DNA of 64,000 nucleotides from VGBV01 sp963780395 (lineage in GTDB: Bacteria > Actinomycetota > Thermoleophilia > Solirubrobacterales > 70-9), in the NCBI GenBank assembly GCA_963780395.1, contig CAWABY010000010.1, positions 182,847 through 246,846 on the forward strand, given 5' to 3'. The position numbers and the translations under genes were made by a program. Under the pieces are notes generated by a model. That model made no database searches and was not told the origin of the DNA. It worked only from the letters and a program-made list of their open reading frames with translations. Shown one piece after another: positions 54,877 through 63,897 of this stretch (within the stretch, counting starts at the first letter, position 1; every line of letters begins with the position of its first letter).

Positions 54877-56988
54877 CCACGTCCACCACAGCCACCCACG
54901 AGACCGTCGTCGGCAGGGCCGAGGGTCGCGCGCGTTCCGGGTCTTCGATCTTCAGGCGGGAGTTGCTGGGGCCCGCGCTGTTCGCCAGCTTCCGCAAGCT
55001 CGACCCCCGCCACCAGGTGCACAACCCGGTCATGTTCGTGGTCGAGATCGGCGCGCTCATCACCACGATCGGCTGGCTGATCCAGGCGTTCGGCGGGGAG
55101 CCGCTGGGCGGAGGCAACGAGGCCGCCTGGTTCACCTTCACGGTCGCGCTGTGGCTGTGGCTGACCGTCGTCTTCGCCAACCTGGCCGAGGCGCTGGCGG
55201 AGGGACGGGGGAAGGCACAGGCCGACGCGCTGCGCGCGACCCGCACCGAGACCGTCGCGAGGCTCAAGGACGGCGGTGAGCGGCCCGCCGCGGAGCTCCA
55301 GCCAGGGGACGTGGTCGTGGTCGAGGCGGGCGAGCAGATTCCCGGCGACGGGACCGTGATCGAGGGCATCGCCTCCGTGGACGAGTCCGCGATCACCGGC
55401 GAGTCGGCCCCGGTGATCCGCGAGGCCGGCGGCGACCGCAGCGCGGTCACCGGCGGTACCCGCGTGCTCTCGGACCGCATCGTGGTCGAGATCACCCAGG
55501 AGCCCGGCAAGAGCTTCCTCGATCGCATGATCGCCCTGGTGGAGGGTGCCGAGCGGCGCAAGACGCCGAACGAGATCGCCCTCAACATCCTGCTGGCGGG
55601 GCTGACCATCATCTTCCTGGTCGCCGTGGTGACGTTGCGGCCGTTCGCCGAGTTTTCGGGCACGGACGCCTCGATCGCGACCCTGATCGCGCTGCTGGTG
55701 GCGCTGATCCCGACGACGATCGGCGCGCTGCTGTCGGCCATCGGGATCGCGGGCATGGACCGCCTCGTCCGGCGCAACGTGCTGGCGCTCTCGGGCCGGG
55801 CCGTCGAGGCCTCGGGTGACGTCGACACGCTGCTGCTCGACAAGACCGGCACGATCACCTTGGGCAACCGCGAGGCCGATGGAGTTCATGCCGATGCCGG
55901 GGGTCAGCAGCGAGGAGCTGGCCGAGGCCGCGCAGCTCGCGTCGATCGCTGACGAGACGCCAGAGGGGCGCTCGATCGTGGTGCTGGCGAAGCAGTTCGG
56001 GGTCCGCGAGCACGACATGTCCTCGCACGAATCGAGCTTCGTGCCCTTCAGCGCCGAGACCAGGATGAGCGGTGTCGACATGAACGGGCGCAGGCTGCGC
56101 AAGGGGGCCGGCGACGCGATCTCCGCCTTCGTCGAGGCGGAGGGTGGATCGCCGCCCCCCGAGCTGCAGGCCGAGCTGGACCGGATCGGGCGCGAGGGTG
56201 GCACCCCGCTTGCGGTCGCCCGCGACAGCCAGATGCTGGGCGTGATCTATCTCAAGGACGTGGTCAAGGAGGGCATGAGCCATCGTTTCGACCAGCTGCG
56301 CGCGATGGGCATTCGCACGGTGATGGTGACCGGGGACAACCAGCTCACGGCCGCCAAGATCGCGTCCGAGGCCGGGGTGGACGACTTCCTGGCGCAGGCG
56401 ACGCCGGAGAAGAAGCTCGAGCTGATCCGCGACGAGCAGGCGGGTGGCCGCCTGATCGCGATGACCGGCGACGGCACGAACGACGCCCCGGCGCTGGCCC
56501 AGGCGGACGTCGGCGTGACGATGAACACCGGCACTCAGGCCGCGCGCGAGGCGGGGAACATGGTGGACCTGGACTCGAACCCGACGAAGCTGATCGAGAT
56601 CGTGGAGGTCGGCAAGCAGCTGCTGATCACGCGCGGCGCCCTAACCACGTTCTCGATCGCCAACGACGTGGCCAAGTACTTCGCGATCCTTCCGGCGATC
56701 TTCGCCGCGACCTACGCCACGGTGGGCGAGGCCGAGGGGCCACTCGAGAAGCTCAACGTGATGAACCTGGGCACGCCCGAGTCGGCGATCATCTCGGCGA
56801 TCGTCTTCAACGCGCTGATCATCCCCCTGCTGGTGCCACTGGCGCTTCGCGGCGTCCGCTACCGGCCGCTGGGAGCCTCCGCGCTGCTGCGGCGCAACCT
56901 CTGGATTTACGGACTCGGCGGCATCATCGCCCCGTTCGTCGGCATCAAGCTGATCGACCTGGTCGTCCATGGACTCCTCGGCGCGTAA
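54873..56988 (+). pseudogene. kdpB: KdpB P-type ATPase subunit, one frameshift
   Basis: Start GTG 54873 overlaps the kdpC stop (GTGA). First part: FRKLDPRHQVHNPVMFVVEI, ESAPVIREAGGDRSAVTGGT, GLTIIFLVAVVTLRPFAEF and the phosphorylation site LLLDKTGTITLGNREA. Just after, one extra base near 55879 shifts the frame. The rest continues MEFMPMPGVSSEELAEAAQL, TVMVTGDNQLTAAKIASEAG, MTGDGTNDAPALAQADVGV and the membrane end. Restored length about 704 aa. The pump couples ATP hydrolysis to high-affinity potassium uptake through KdpA. Catalytic residues are intact, so a sequencing error would rescue it fully. Confidence 0.85.
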
Positions 56989-58117
56989 GGGACAACACCG
57001 GGTCTTCCTGGGAATGGCAGCCGGCGTCGGTAAGACCTACCGAATGCTGCAGGAGGGCCAGGCCGAGGCCGAGGCGGGGCGCGACGTGGCGATCGGCTAC
57101 CTGGAGCCGCATGACCGCCCCGAGACCGCCGCCCAGGCCGAGGGCCTGGAGGTCATCCCCCGCCGGCGCACCGAATACCGCGGGACCGAGCTCGAGGAGA
57201 TGAACCTGCCAGCCGTGCTCGAGCGCTCGCCCGAGCTGGCGCTGATCGACGAGATCGCGCACACCAACGCCCCGGGCATGGAGCACGAGAAGCGCTACGA
57301 GGACGTCGAGGACGTGGTCGCCGCCGGGATCGACGTCTTCTCCACGGTCAACGTCCAGCACCTGGAGAGCCTCAACGACCAGGTCGCCGACCTGACCGGC
57401 ATCAGGACGCGCGAGACGATCCCGGATGACGTCTTGCGGCGCGCCGACGAGGTCGTGTTGGTGGACCTGACGCCCGAGGCCCTGTTGGCTCGCCTGCGCG
57501 CGGGCAAGGTCTATCCAGCTGAGCGGATCGAGCCGGCGCTGCAGAACTTCTTTCAAATCGAGAAGCTGGCCGCGCTGCGGGAGGTCGCACTGCGCCAGGC
57601 GGCCGACGAGGTCGAGATCAAGCGCCTGGTCGCCCAGGAAGAGCAGGGCACCCGTGAGGGCCGGCTCAGCGCCACGGCCGCCCCCCAGGCGGTGGGCGAG
57701 CGGCTATTGGCGCTGATCCGCCCAACGCCTCGCGCGCAGCGACTGGTCAGACGCGCGTGGCGATCTGCCCGGCGCCTCGGCGCCGAGCTCGACCTGCTCT
57801 ATGTCCACAGCCCGGGATCCCGCCCGGAGGGCGAAGAGGCCGAGCAGCTGAAGGCCCTCGGCAAGCTCGCCTCGGTGCTTGGCGCCCACCTGCTGGTCGA
57901 GGAGGGGGACGACATCGTCGCCGTCACCAAGCGGGTGGCCGAGGATCGAGGGACGACCTACGTCCTGATCGGCCCGAGTAGCGGGGGGCGCGGACCCCTG
58001 GGGCGGCTGCGCGACCCGCTGCCAATGCAGCTGCTTGACGCGCTGCCGGGCGTGGACCTGCGGGTCGTCGCCGACCGCACCCTTCGCAACGGCAACGGAA
58101 GGAAGGAGACGAGATGA
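56969..58117 (+). CDS. kdpD: Short KdpD: N-terminal sensor domain plus Usp domain, no kinase
   Basis: Predicted 382 aa. KdpD N-terminal domain (about 1-215): Walker A GMAAGVGKTYRMLQEGQAEA, IGYLEPHDRPET, Walker B LALIDEIAHTNAPG and YEDVEDVVAAGIDVFSTVNV with QHLESLND. A Usp-like domain follows (about 235-370; LGAELDLLYVHSPG and VLIGPSSGGRGPLGRLRDPL). It ends there, with no DUF4118, HisKA or ATPase. The missing half is the separate kinase at 50327. It overlaps kdpB by 20 bp. Truncated KdpD proteins exist in Deinococcus and cyanobacteria; here both halves remain but split by the operon. Confidence 0.9.
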   Translation: MDSSARKGQHRVFLGMAAGVGKTYRMLQEGQAEAEAGRDVAIGYLEPHDRPETAAQAEGLEVIPRRRTEYRGTELEEMNLPAVLERSPELALIDEIAHTNAPGMEHEKRYEDVEDVVAAGIDVFSTVNVQHLESLNDQVADLTGIRTRETIPDDVLRRADEVVLVDLTPEALLARLRAGKVYPAERIEPALQNFFQIEKLAALREVALRQAADEVEIKRLVAQEEQGTREGRLSATAAPQAVGERLLALIRPTPRAQRLVRRAWRSARRLGAELDLLYVHSPGSRPEGEEAEQLKALGKLASVLGAHLLVEEGDDIVAVTKRVAEDRGTTYVLIGPSSGGRGPLGRLRDPLPMQLLDALPGVDLRVVADRTLRNGNGRKETR

Positions 58118-58551
58118 GGATCCTGTTCCCGTTCCTGGGCTCGGACCTCTCCAGTCGCGCGCTGGACGCCGCCCTGCGCCTGGCTGCCGCCGAGGAGGCG
58201 ACGCTGGTCCCCGCCTACCTGGCGCGGGTACCGCTGAACCTGCCGCTGGAGAGCCCGCTGCCACGGCAGTCGGAGCTCGCGATCCCGATCATGGAGGCGA
58301 TCGAGCAGGAAGCAGCGAAGTCCGATGTGCCGGTGGACGGCAGGGTGGAGAGGGGGCGGACCTACCGCCACGCCCTGCGGATGCTGCTGGACGGCGAACG
58401 CTTCGATCGCATCATCGCCCCCGGCGCCGGGCGCGGCTCGGACGGGTTCTCGCCCGAAGACGTCGCCTGGCTGCTGGACAACGCCGAGGGCGAGATCGTG
58501 ATCTTCCGCTCCGGAGACGCCGCGGAGAACGGGCGCCCGCACCGCTCCTAG
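58114..58551 (+). CDS. Universal stress protein-like, Kdp-associated
   Basis: Predicted 145 aa; the ATG overlaps the kdpD stop by 4 bp. UspA fold: ILFPFLGSDLSSRALDAALR, then LVPAYLARVPLNLP, RTYRHALRMLLDGERFDRII, APGAGRGSDGFSPEDVAWLL and EGEIVIFRSG. The glycine-rich nucleotide loop (G-2x-G-9x-G) is not recognisable. It probably partners with the short KdpD or binds nucleotide as its Usp domain does. Its TAG is also part of the TAGACT box of alaS. Confidence 0.8.
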   Translation: MRILFPFLGSDLSSRALDAALRLAAAEEATLVPAYLARVPLNLPLESPLPRQSELAIPIMEAIEQEAAKSDVPVDGRVERGRTYRHALRMLLDGERFDRIIAPGAGRGSDGFSPEDVAWLLDNAEGEIVIFRSGDAAENGRPHRS

Positions 58552-58561
58552 ACTGGGGCGC

Positions 58562-61183
58562 GTGGATAGCGACGAGATCCGCCGAACCTATTTCGACTTC
58601 TTCGAGCAGCGGGGGCACAAGGTCGTGCCCTCGGCCTCGCTCGTGCCCGCCTCGCACGACCCCACCGTGCTGCTGACCACCGCCGGCATGCAGCCGTTCA
58701 AGCGCGCCTTCCTGGGGCTGGAGGAGCCGCCCGCCGAGCGGGTGGCCGACGTGCAGCGCTGCTTCCGCACCACCGACATCGAGGAGGTCGGCAACACCGC
58801 CCGGCACCTGACCTTCTTCGAGATGCTCGGCAACTGGAGCTTCGGCGACTACTTCAAGGAGCAGTCGATCCCCTGGGGATGGGAGCTCTCCACCGAGGGC
58901 TTCGGCCTCGACCCCGAGCGGATCTGGGTGACCGTGTTCGAGGGCGACGAGGAGCTGGGCCTGGGCCCCGACGAAGAATCGATCGAGATCTGGCGCTCGG
59001 TCGGCGTTCCCGACGAGCGCATCGTGCAGCTGCCACGCTCGGAGAACTTCTGGCAGGCGGGGCCGACGGGGCCCTGCGGCCCCTGCACCGAGCTCTATCT
59101 CGATCGCGGCGAGGAGTTCGGCGACCTCGACGACCGCCCCGGCGACGACACCGACCGCTTCCTCGAGTTCTGGAACCACGTGTTCATGACCTACGACCTG
59201 GCCGAGGACGGGGGCCTCAGCCCGCTGCCGCAGAACAACGTCGACACCGGCATGGGCGTCGAGCGGATGGCGGCGATCCTGCAGGACGTCCCATCGGTGT
59301 TCGAGACCGACGCGCTGTGGCCGCTGGTGGAGCTGGCCGAGGACCTCTCGGGCCGCGCCTACTCCGACGGCGGCGCCACCACCCGCGCGATGCGGATCCT
59401 GGCCGACCACTCTCGCGGCACCGCCGCGCTGATCGCCGACGGAGTGGTGCCGTCGAACGAGGACCGCGGCTACGTGCTGCGGCGGATCATGCGCAGGGCG
59501 ATCCAGCAGGGCCGCGCGATCGATCTGGAAAGCCCGTTCATGGGGAAATTCGCCGAGCGGGCGCTGGCGCTGTTGGCGCCCGCCTACCCGGAGCTGGCGG
59601 CCGAGCGCGAGACCGTGCTGCGGTGGGTGCTCGACGAGGAGGAGAGCTTCGGGCGCACCCTCGACCGCGGCAGTGATCTGCTCGAGGACCTGATCGATCA
59701 GGCCGAGCAGCAGGGGACCTCGTGGGTCGAGGCCGCGGACGCCTTCAAGCTGCACGACACCTACGGGTTTCCGTATGACCTGACCAAGGAGCTGCTGGCG
59801 CAGCGGGGCCTCGCGGTGGACGACCAGGGCTTCGAGGAGCTGATGGAGGAGCAGCGCCAGCGCGCCCGCACCGGGACCGCGACTGCCCACGGCTCCGAGG
59901 ATCACCACGGCGCCGTGGAGTCGTTCACCGCCGCGGCGCCTCCCTCGCGTTTCGTCGGCTACGAGAAGCTGCGCACGCAGACGAGCCTCGCCGCGGTGAA
60001 CTCCGACGACGGGCGGTCGCTCGCGAAGCTCGAGGAGAGCCCCTTCTATCCCGAGGGCGGCGGCCAGGTCGCCGACTCGGGCTTGCTGCGCTGGGAGGGC
60101 GGGGAGGCCAAGGTCGCCGACGTCTATCGCGTCGGCGACGATCAGGCCCTGGCGCTGGAGGGGCCCTCCGCGCCCGAGGCGGGGACGCCGGTCGAAGCAG
60201 AGGTGGACGGCTTCGCCCGCCACGCGACGATGCGAAACCACACCGCGACCCACCTGCTGCACGCGGCCCTGCGCGAGACGCTCGGTACCCACGTGCGCCA
60301 GGCGGGCTCGGCGGTTCGCCCCGACAAGCTGCGTTTCGACTTCACCCACGGCGCAGCGCTGACCCCGAAGGAGGCGCGCGAGATCGAGGACCGCGTCAAC
60401 GACTGGATCAAGCGGAGCCATCCGGTTCGCGCCATCCAGACCTCACGCGAGGAGGCCGAGCGCCTCGGCGCGATGGCGCTGTTCGGCGAGAAGTACGGCG
60501 ACTGGGTGCGGATGGTCGAGATCGAGGGCGTCTCGCGCGAGCTCTGCGGCGGCACTCATGTCGCCAACACGGCCGAGGTCGGCCTCTTCAAGATCACCTC
60601 GGAGGGGTCGAGCGCGGCCAACGTGCGCCGCATCGAGGCCTTGACCGGCCCGGCCGCGATCGACCACTTCCGCGAGCGCGAGCGCGAGCTGGAGGAGGCC
60701 GCGGAGCTGCTCGGGTCGCCAGCCGACCCGGTCGGCGCCGCCAAGCGCGCCAAGCAGCGGCTCGCGGAGGCGGAAAAGCAGAGCCGCAGGTCCGGATCCG
60801 ACGACCTCAGCAAGCACGCGGAGGAGATCGCGGCCGCCGGGCAGCGAATCGGCGAGATCACCGTCTTCGTCGGCGGCGGGCCCAACGCCGACCAGCGCTC
60901 GCTGCTGGAGCTGGCCGACCGCATCAGGCAGCGCGCCGGTGACGCCGCGGTCGTCCTGGGCGGCTCGTCGGGCGGCAAGGTCGCGCTGGTGGCCAGCTTC
61001 AGCGACGCCGCGATCCAGCGGGGGCTGTCGGCGGCCGAGGTGATCAAGCACGCGGCCGAGCTGGTCGGCGGGGGCGGCGGTGGCCGGGACAACGTCGCCC
61101 AGGCCGGCGGCCGCGACCCCGACAAGCTCGACGATGCGCTGGCCGCCGCGCGGGACGCGATCGAGGCCAAGCTCGGCGCCTGA
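58562..61183 (+). CDS. alaS: Alanyl-tRNA synthetase
   Basis: Predicted 873 aa from GTG, with TAGACT 7 bp upstream. Catalytic domain: YFDFFEQRGHKVVPSASLVP, TTAGMQPFKRAFLGLEEPPA, EMLGNWSFGDYFKEQSIPW, GPTGPCGPCTELYLDRG. Editing domain with HTATHLLHAALRETLG and CGGTHVANTAEVGLFKI (zinc/His-Cys motif). C-terminal C-Ala domain with RDNVAQAGGRDPDKLDDAL. Complete and typical. It heads alaS-ruvX-mltG-aroE, the same order as in Bacillus. Confidence 0.95.
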   Translation: MDSDEIRRTYFDFFEQRGHKVVPSASLVPASHDPTVLLTTAGMQPFKRAFLGLEEPPAERVADVQRCFRTTDIEEVGNTARHLTFFEMLGNWSFGDYFKEQSIPWGWELSTEGFGLDPERIWVTVFEGDEELGLGPDEESIEIWRSVGVPDERIVQLPRSENFWQAGPTGPCGPCTELYLDRGEEFGDLDDRPGDDTDRFLEFWNHVFMTYDLAEDGGLSPLPQNNVDTGMGVERMAAILQDVPSVFETDALWPLVELAEDLSGRAYSDGGATTRAMRILADHSRGTAALIADGVVPSNEDRGYVLRRIMRRAIQQGRAIDLESPFMGKFAERALALLAPAYPELAAERETVLRWVLDEEESFGRTLDRGSDLLEDLIDQAEQQGTSWVEAADAFKLHDTYGFPYDLTKELLAQRGLAVDDQGFEELMEEQRQRARTGTATAHGSEDHHGAVESFTAAAPPSRFVGYEKLRTQTSLAAVNSDDGRSLAKLEESPFYPEGGGQVADSGLLRWEGGEAKVADVYRVGDDQALALEGPSAPEAGTPVEAEVDGFARHATMRNHTATHLLHAALRETLGTHVRQAGSAVRPDKLRFDFTHGAALTPKEAREIEDRVNDWIKRSHPVRAIQTSREEAERLGAMALFGEKYGDWVRMVEIEGVSRELCGGTHVANTAEVGLFKITSEGSSAANVRRIEALTGPAAIDHFRERERELEEAAELLGSPADPVGAAKRAKQRLAEAEKQSRRSGSDDLSKHAEEIAAAGQRIGEITVFVGGGPNADQRSLLELADRIRQRAGDAAVVLGGSSGGKVALVASFSDAAIQRGLSAAEVIKHAAELVGGGGGGRDNVAQAGGRDPDKLDDALAAARDAIEAKLGA

Positions 61184-61192
61184 TCCCGGCTG

Positions 61193-61582
61193 ATGCGCGT
61201 ACTCGCGATCGACCACGGGACCGCGCGCTGCGGCATCGCGATCAGCGACCCCACCGGCACGCTCGCCACCCCGCTCGCCGCCGTGCCCCCGGACCCGCCT
61301 CTGATCGCTAGGCTCGTGGCCGAGCACGACGCCGATCAAGTCGTGGTGGGTTTGCCTGTTTCCCTCTCCGGGGAAGAAACCAGCCAGGCCCGTCTCAGCC
61401 GCGCCTTCGCGGCGGAGCTAGGGGATCTGCTCGACGTGCCGGTTGAGACATATGACGAACGACTGACCACCAAGATGGCTTCCAGAAGCGCACGCCAGGG
61501 AGCGCGAGCTGACGAGGATTCACTCGCCGCCGCCCACCTGCTCGAGTCCTACCTCGCGTCCCGGGCGGGTGAGGGCACGTGA
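61193..61582 (+). CDS. ruvX: Holliday junction resolvase-like RuvX (YqgF)
   Basis: Predicted 129 aa. RNase H-like fold: LAIDHGTARCGIAISDPTGT with the catalytic Asp, VVVGLPVSLSGEETSQARLS, VETYDERLTTKMA with acidic residue, and the end GARADEDSLAAAHLLESYL. Family members process 5' ends of 16S rRNA and may resolve Holliday junctions. Ends in an ATGA-type overlap (GTGA) with mltG. Confidence 0.9.
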   Translation: MRVLAIDHGTARCGIAISDPTGTLATPLAAVPPDPPLIARLVAEHDADQVVVGLPVSLSGEETSQARLSRAFAAELGDLLDVPVETYDERLTTKMASRSARQGARADEDSLAAAHLLESYLASRAGEGT

Positions 61583-63048
61583 GCGATCGCGACGAGTGGG
61601 AGGTCGACGCCGAGGGCAACCTGACCCCGCCCTCGAGCGGGGAGCTGAAGCCCGACACCGACGAGTTCGGCCGCGACGATCCCGCCGTGCTCGAGCGCGA
61701 GCGCCGGCGCCGCGAACGCGAGATGCGCCGCAAGGGCGGCCGGACGAAGAAGGAGAAGAAGGGCATCACCGGCGGCTTTCGCAAGCAGCGCAAGCGCAAG
61801 CCCGACCCCGAGACGCCGCCGCCGACCCCCGAGCGCACCGAGTCGCCGCCGCCGACAGCCGAGCGTCCCGTGGCCGCGGCAGCCGACGCCGCCTCAGGTG
61901 CCGACGCCGCGCCGAGCCGTCGTCGGTCGCTTCGCGACCGTGTGTCGCGCGGCGGCGAGCCCGGGGCGGCCGCGCCGCCGCGCGCCCGACGCGCGGGCAA
62001 CTACCGGCGGCGTCGCTTCGCGGCGCTCGCCCTGGCGCTCGTGGGCATCCTGCTGGTCTGGTTCCTGGTCGCCTTCTTCCAGCCCTTCGCCGGGGACGGC
62101 GAGGGCGGCGAGCCCGTCTCGGTCGACATCCCAGAGGGCGCCAGCGCCGGCGAGATCGCGGACATCCTCGACGAGGCCGGGGTGGTCTCCAGCGCGCGGC
62201 TGTTCGAGTGGCGCCTGCAGCTGGCCGGCAAGACCGACGACGTCCAGGCCGACAGCTACGCGCTCGCCTCGGGCATGAGCTACGGCGCGGCGATCGACCG
62301 CCTCACCGGCGCCGACCCCGGCGGCGGCGCGACCACGGTCACGATCCCCGAGGGGCTCGATCGCCATCAGATCGCGGCCGACGTGCTGCCCGAAGGCGTC
62401 AGCAGCGACGAGTACCTGAAGCTGACCGAGACGGCGCCGAAGGGCTTCGACACGGCCAAGTACGGCGCCAAGACCGACAACCTCGAGGGCTTCCTGTTCC
62501 CGGCCACCTACGACCTCGGACCGAACGGCGGGTCGCAGGAGCTGGTCAACCAGCAGCTTCAGGCGTTCCGGGACAACATCGCCCGGGTGGACATGAGCTA
62601 CGCCAAGAAGAAGAACCTGACCGTCTACGACGTGCTCATCATCGCCTCGATGGTCGACAAGGAGGTCCAGATCCCCCAGGAGCGCGACGACGTGGCCGCT
62701 GTCATCTACAACCGGCTCAGCGCCGGTCAGGTGCTCGGGATTGACGCGACCACCCGGTATGAGACCCAGAACTACACAGAGCAGCTCACCGACGAAGCCC
62801 TCAAAGAAGACACGCCGTACAACACCCGCACAAACGCCGGGCTGACCCCGACCCCGATCGGCAACCCCGGCCTGGCGGCGATCAAGGCCGCGGCGCGGCC
62901 CGCGAACGTGAACTACCTCTACTTCGTGGTCAAGCCCGGCACCTGCGGGGAACACAACTTCGCCGCCACCGAGGCGGAGTTCGAAAAGTTCCGCGCCGAG
63001 TACCAGGCGGCCCTGCAGGCCCAGGGCGACTCGCCGACCGAGTGCTGA
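61579..63048 (+). CDS. mltG: Endolytic murein transglycosylase MltG
   Basis: Predicted 489 aa from GTG overlapping ruvX. A long charged cytoplasmic tail (about 150 residues, Arg/Pro-rich) precedes one helix (FAALALALVGILLVWFLVAF). The outer part has a LysM-like region (VSVDIPEGASAGEIADILDE) and the YceG catalytic domain: EGFLFPATYDLGPNGG, IIASMVDKEVQIPQERDDVA with the catalytic Glu, VIYNRLSAGQVLGIDATTRY, YNTRTNAGLTPTPIGNPGLA and YLYFVVKPGTCGEHNFAATE. It cleaves nascent glycan strands to end peptidoglycan synthesis. Confidence 0.9.
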   Translation: MSDRDEWEVDAEGNLTPPSSGELKPDTDEFGRDDPAVLERERRRREREMRRKGGRTKKEKKGITGGFRKQRKRKPDPETPPPTPERTESPPPTAERPVAAAADAASGADAAPSRRRSLRDRVSRGGEPGAAAPPRARRAGNYRRRRFAALALALVGILLVWFLVAFFQPFAGDGEGGEPVSVDIPEGASAGEIADILDEAGVVSSARLFEWRLQLAGKTDDVQADSYALASGMSYGAAIDRLTGADPGGGATTVTIPEGLDRHQIAADVLPEGVSSDEYLKLTETAPKGFDTAKYGAKTDNLEGFLFPATYDLGPNGGSQELVNQQLQAFRDNIARVDMSYAKKKNLTVYDVLIIASMVDKEVQIPQERDDVAAVIYNRLSAGQVLGIDATTRYETQNYTEQLTDEALKEDTPYNTRTNAGLTPTPIGNPGLAAIKAAARPANVNYLYFVVKPGTCGEHNFAATEAEFEKFRAEYQAALQAQGDSPTEC

Positions 63049-63064
63049 GGGACCATTGCCGCGC

Positions 63065-63897
63065 ATGAGGCGGCTCGCCGTAGTCGGACATCCCGTCGCA
63101 CATTCCCGCTCGCCCGCAATGCAGAACGCGGCGCTGGCGGCGCTGGGCCTGGCGGACGAGTGGAGCTACGAGGCGATCGAGATGCCGGCCGCCGACTTCG
63201 CCGAGCTGACGCGCGCGCTCCCGGCTGAGGGCTTCGTCGGCGCCAACGTGACCATCCCCCACAAGGAGGCCGCGCTGGCCCTCGCGGGCGACGCCTCGGC
63301 GGCGGCCACCGAGATCGGCGCCGCGAACACGCTCAGCTTCGACGGGGGCGAGGTCAGGGCCGCCAACACCGACGCCCCGGGCCTGCTGGCGGCGCTGCCC
63401 GAGCCGCCGTCAGGCATGCGGGCGCTGGTGCTGGGTGCGGGGGGCTCGGCCCGTGCGGCGGCCTGGGCGCTCGCGGGCCAGGGCGCGTCCACCGAGATCT
63501 GGAACCGCACCGCCGGGCGGGCGAGCGAGCTCGCGCAGGCCCTATCCGCGACGAGCGCCGGAGCGGCCGGGGAGCTGGCGGCGGTCACGGCCGACCAGGC
63601 CCGCGCGGCCGACTACGACGTGATCGTCAACTGCACCGCCGTCGGCATGGAGGGCGCGGGCGACCCGTTCGCCGAGCTGCCGATCGAGCGGGCCAAGCTG
63701 GGGGAGAGCGTGATCCTGGTCGACCTCGTCTACGGCGGGGAGGAGACCGCGTTGATCGCCGAAGGCCGCGACCGCGGCGCCCGCGTGGTCGAGGGACTGG
63801 AGGTGCTGGTGCGCCAGGGCGCCGAGTCACTCCGCATCTGGACGGGGCTCGAGCCCCCGCTCGACGTGATGCGCGAAGCGGCGCGGGGCGCCGCTAG
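63065..63897 (+). CDS. aroE: Shikimate dehydrogenase, 3' end uncertain
   Basis: ATG 63065, 16 bp after mltG. Shikimate site: VVGHPVAHSRSPAMQNAALA, GANVTIPHKEAALALAGDAS with the catalytic Lys, and NTDAPGLLAALPE with the Asp partner. NADP site: ALVLGAGGSARAAAWALAGQ; end region GLEVLVRQGAESLRIWTGLE. The visible frame has no stop up to the window edge. A TAG at 63895-63897, exactly where AroE proteins normally end, is in another frame, so one indel near the end is likely. The extra tail would be antisense to the next gene and is not believable. Confidence 0.8.

Noticed and set aside
61894..63066. 390-residue minus-strand open frame over mltG
   Set aside because: Antisense shadow without a domain; mltG on the plus strand is well supported.
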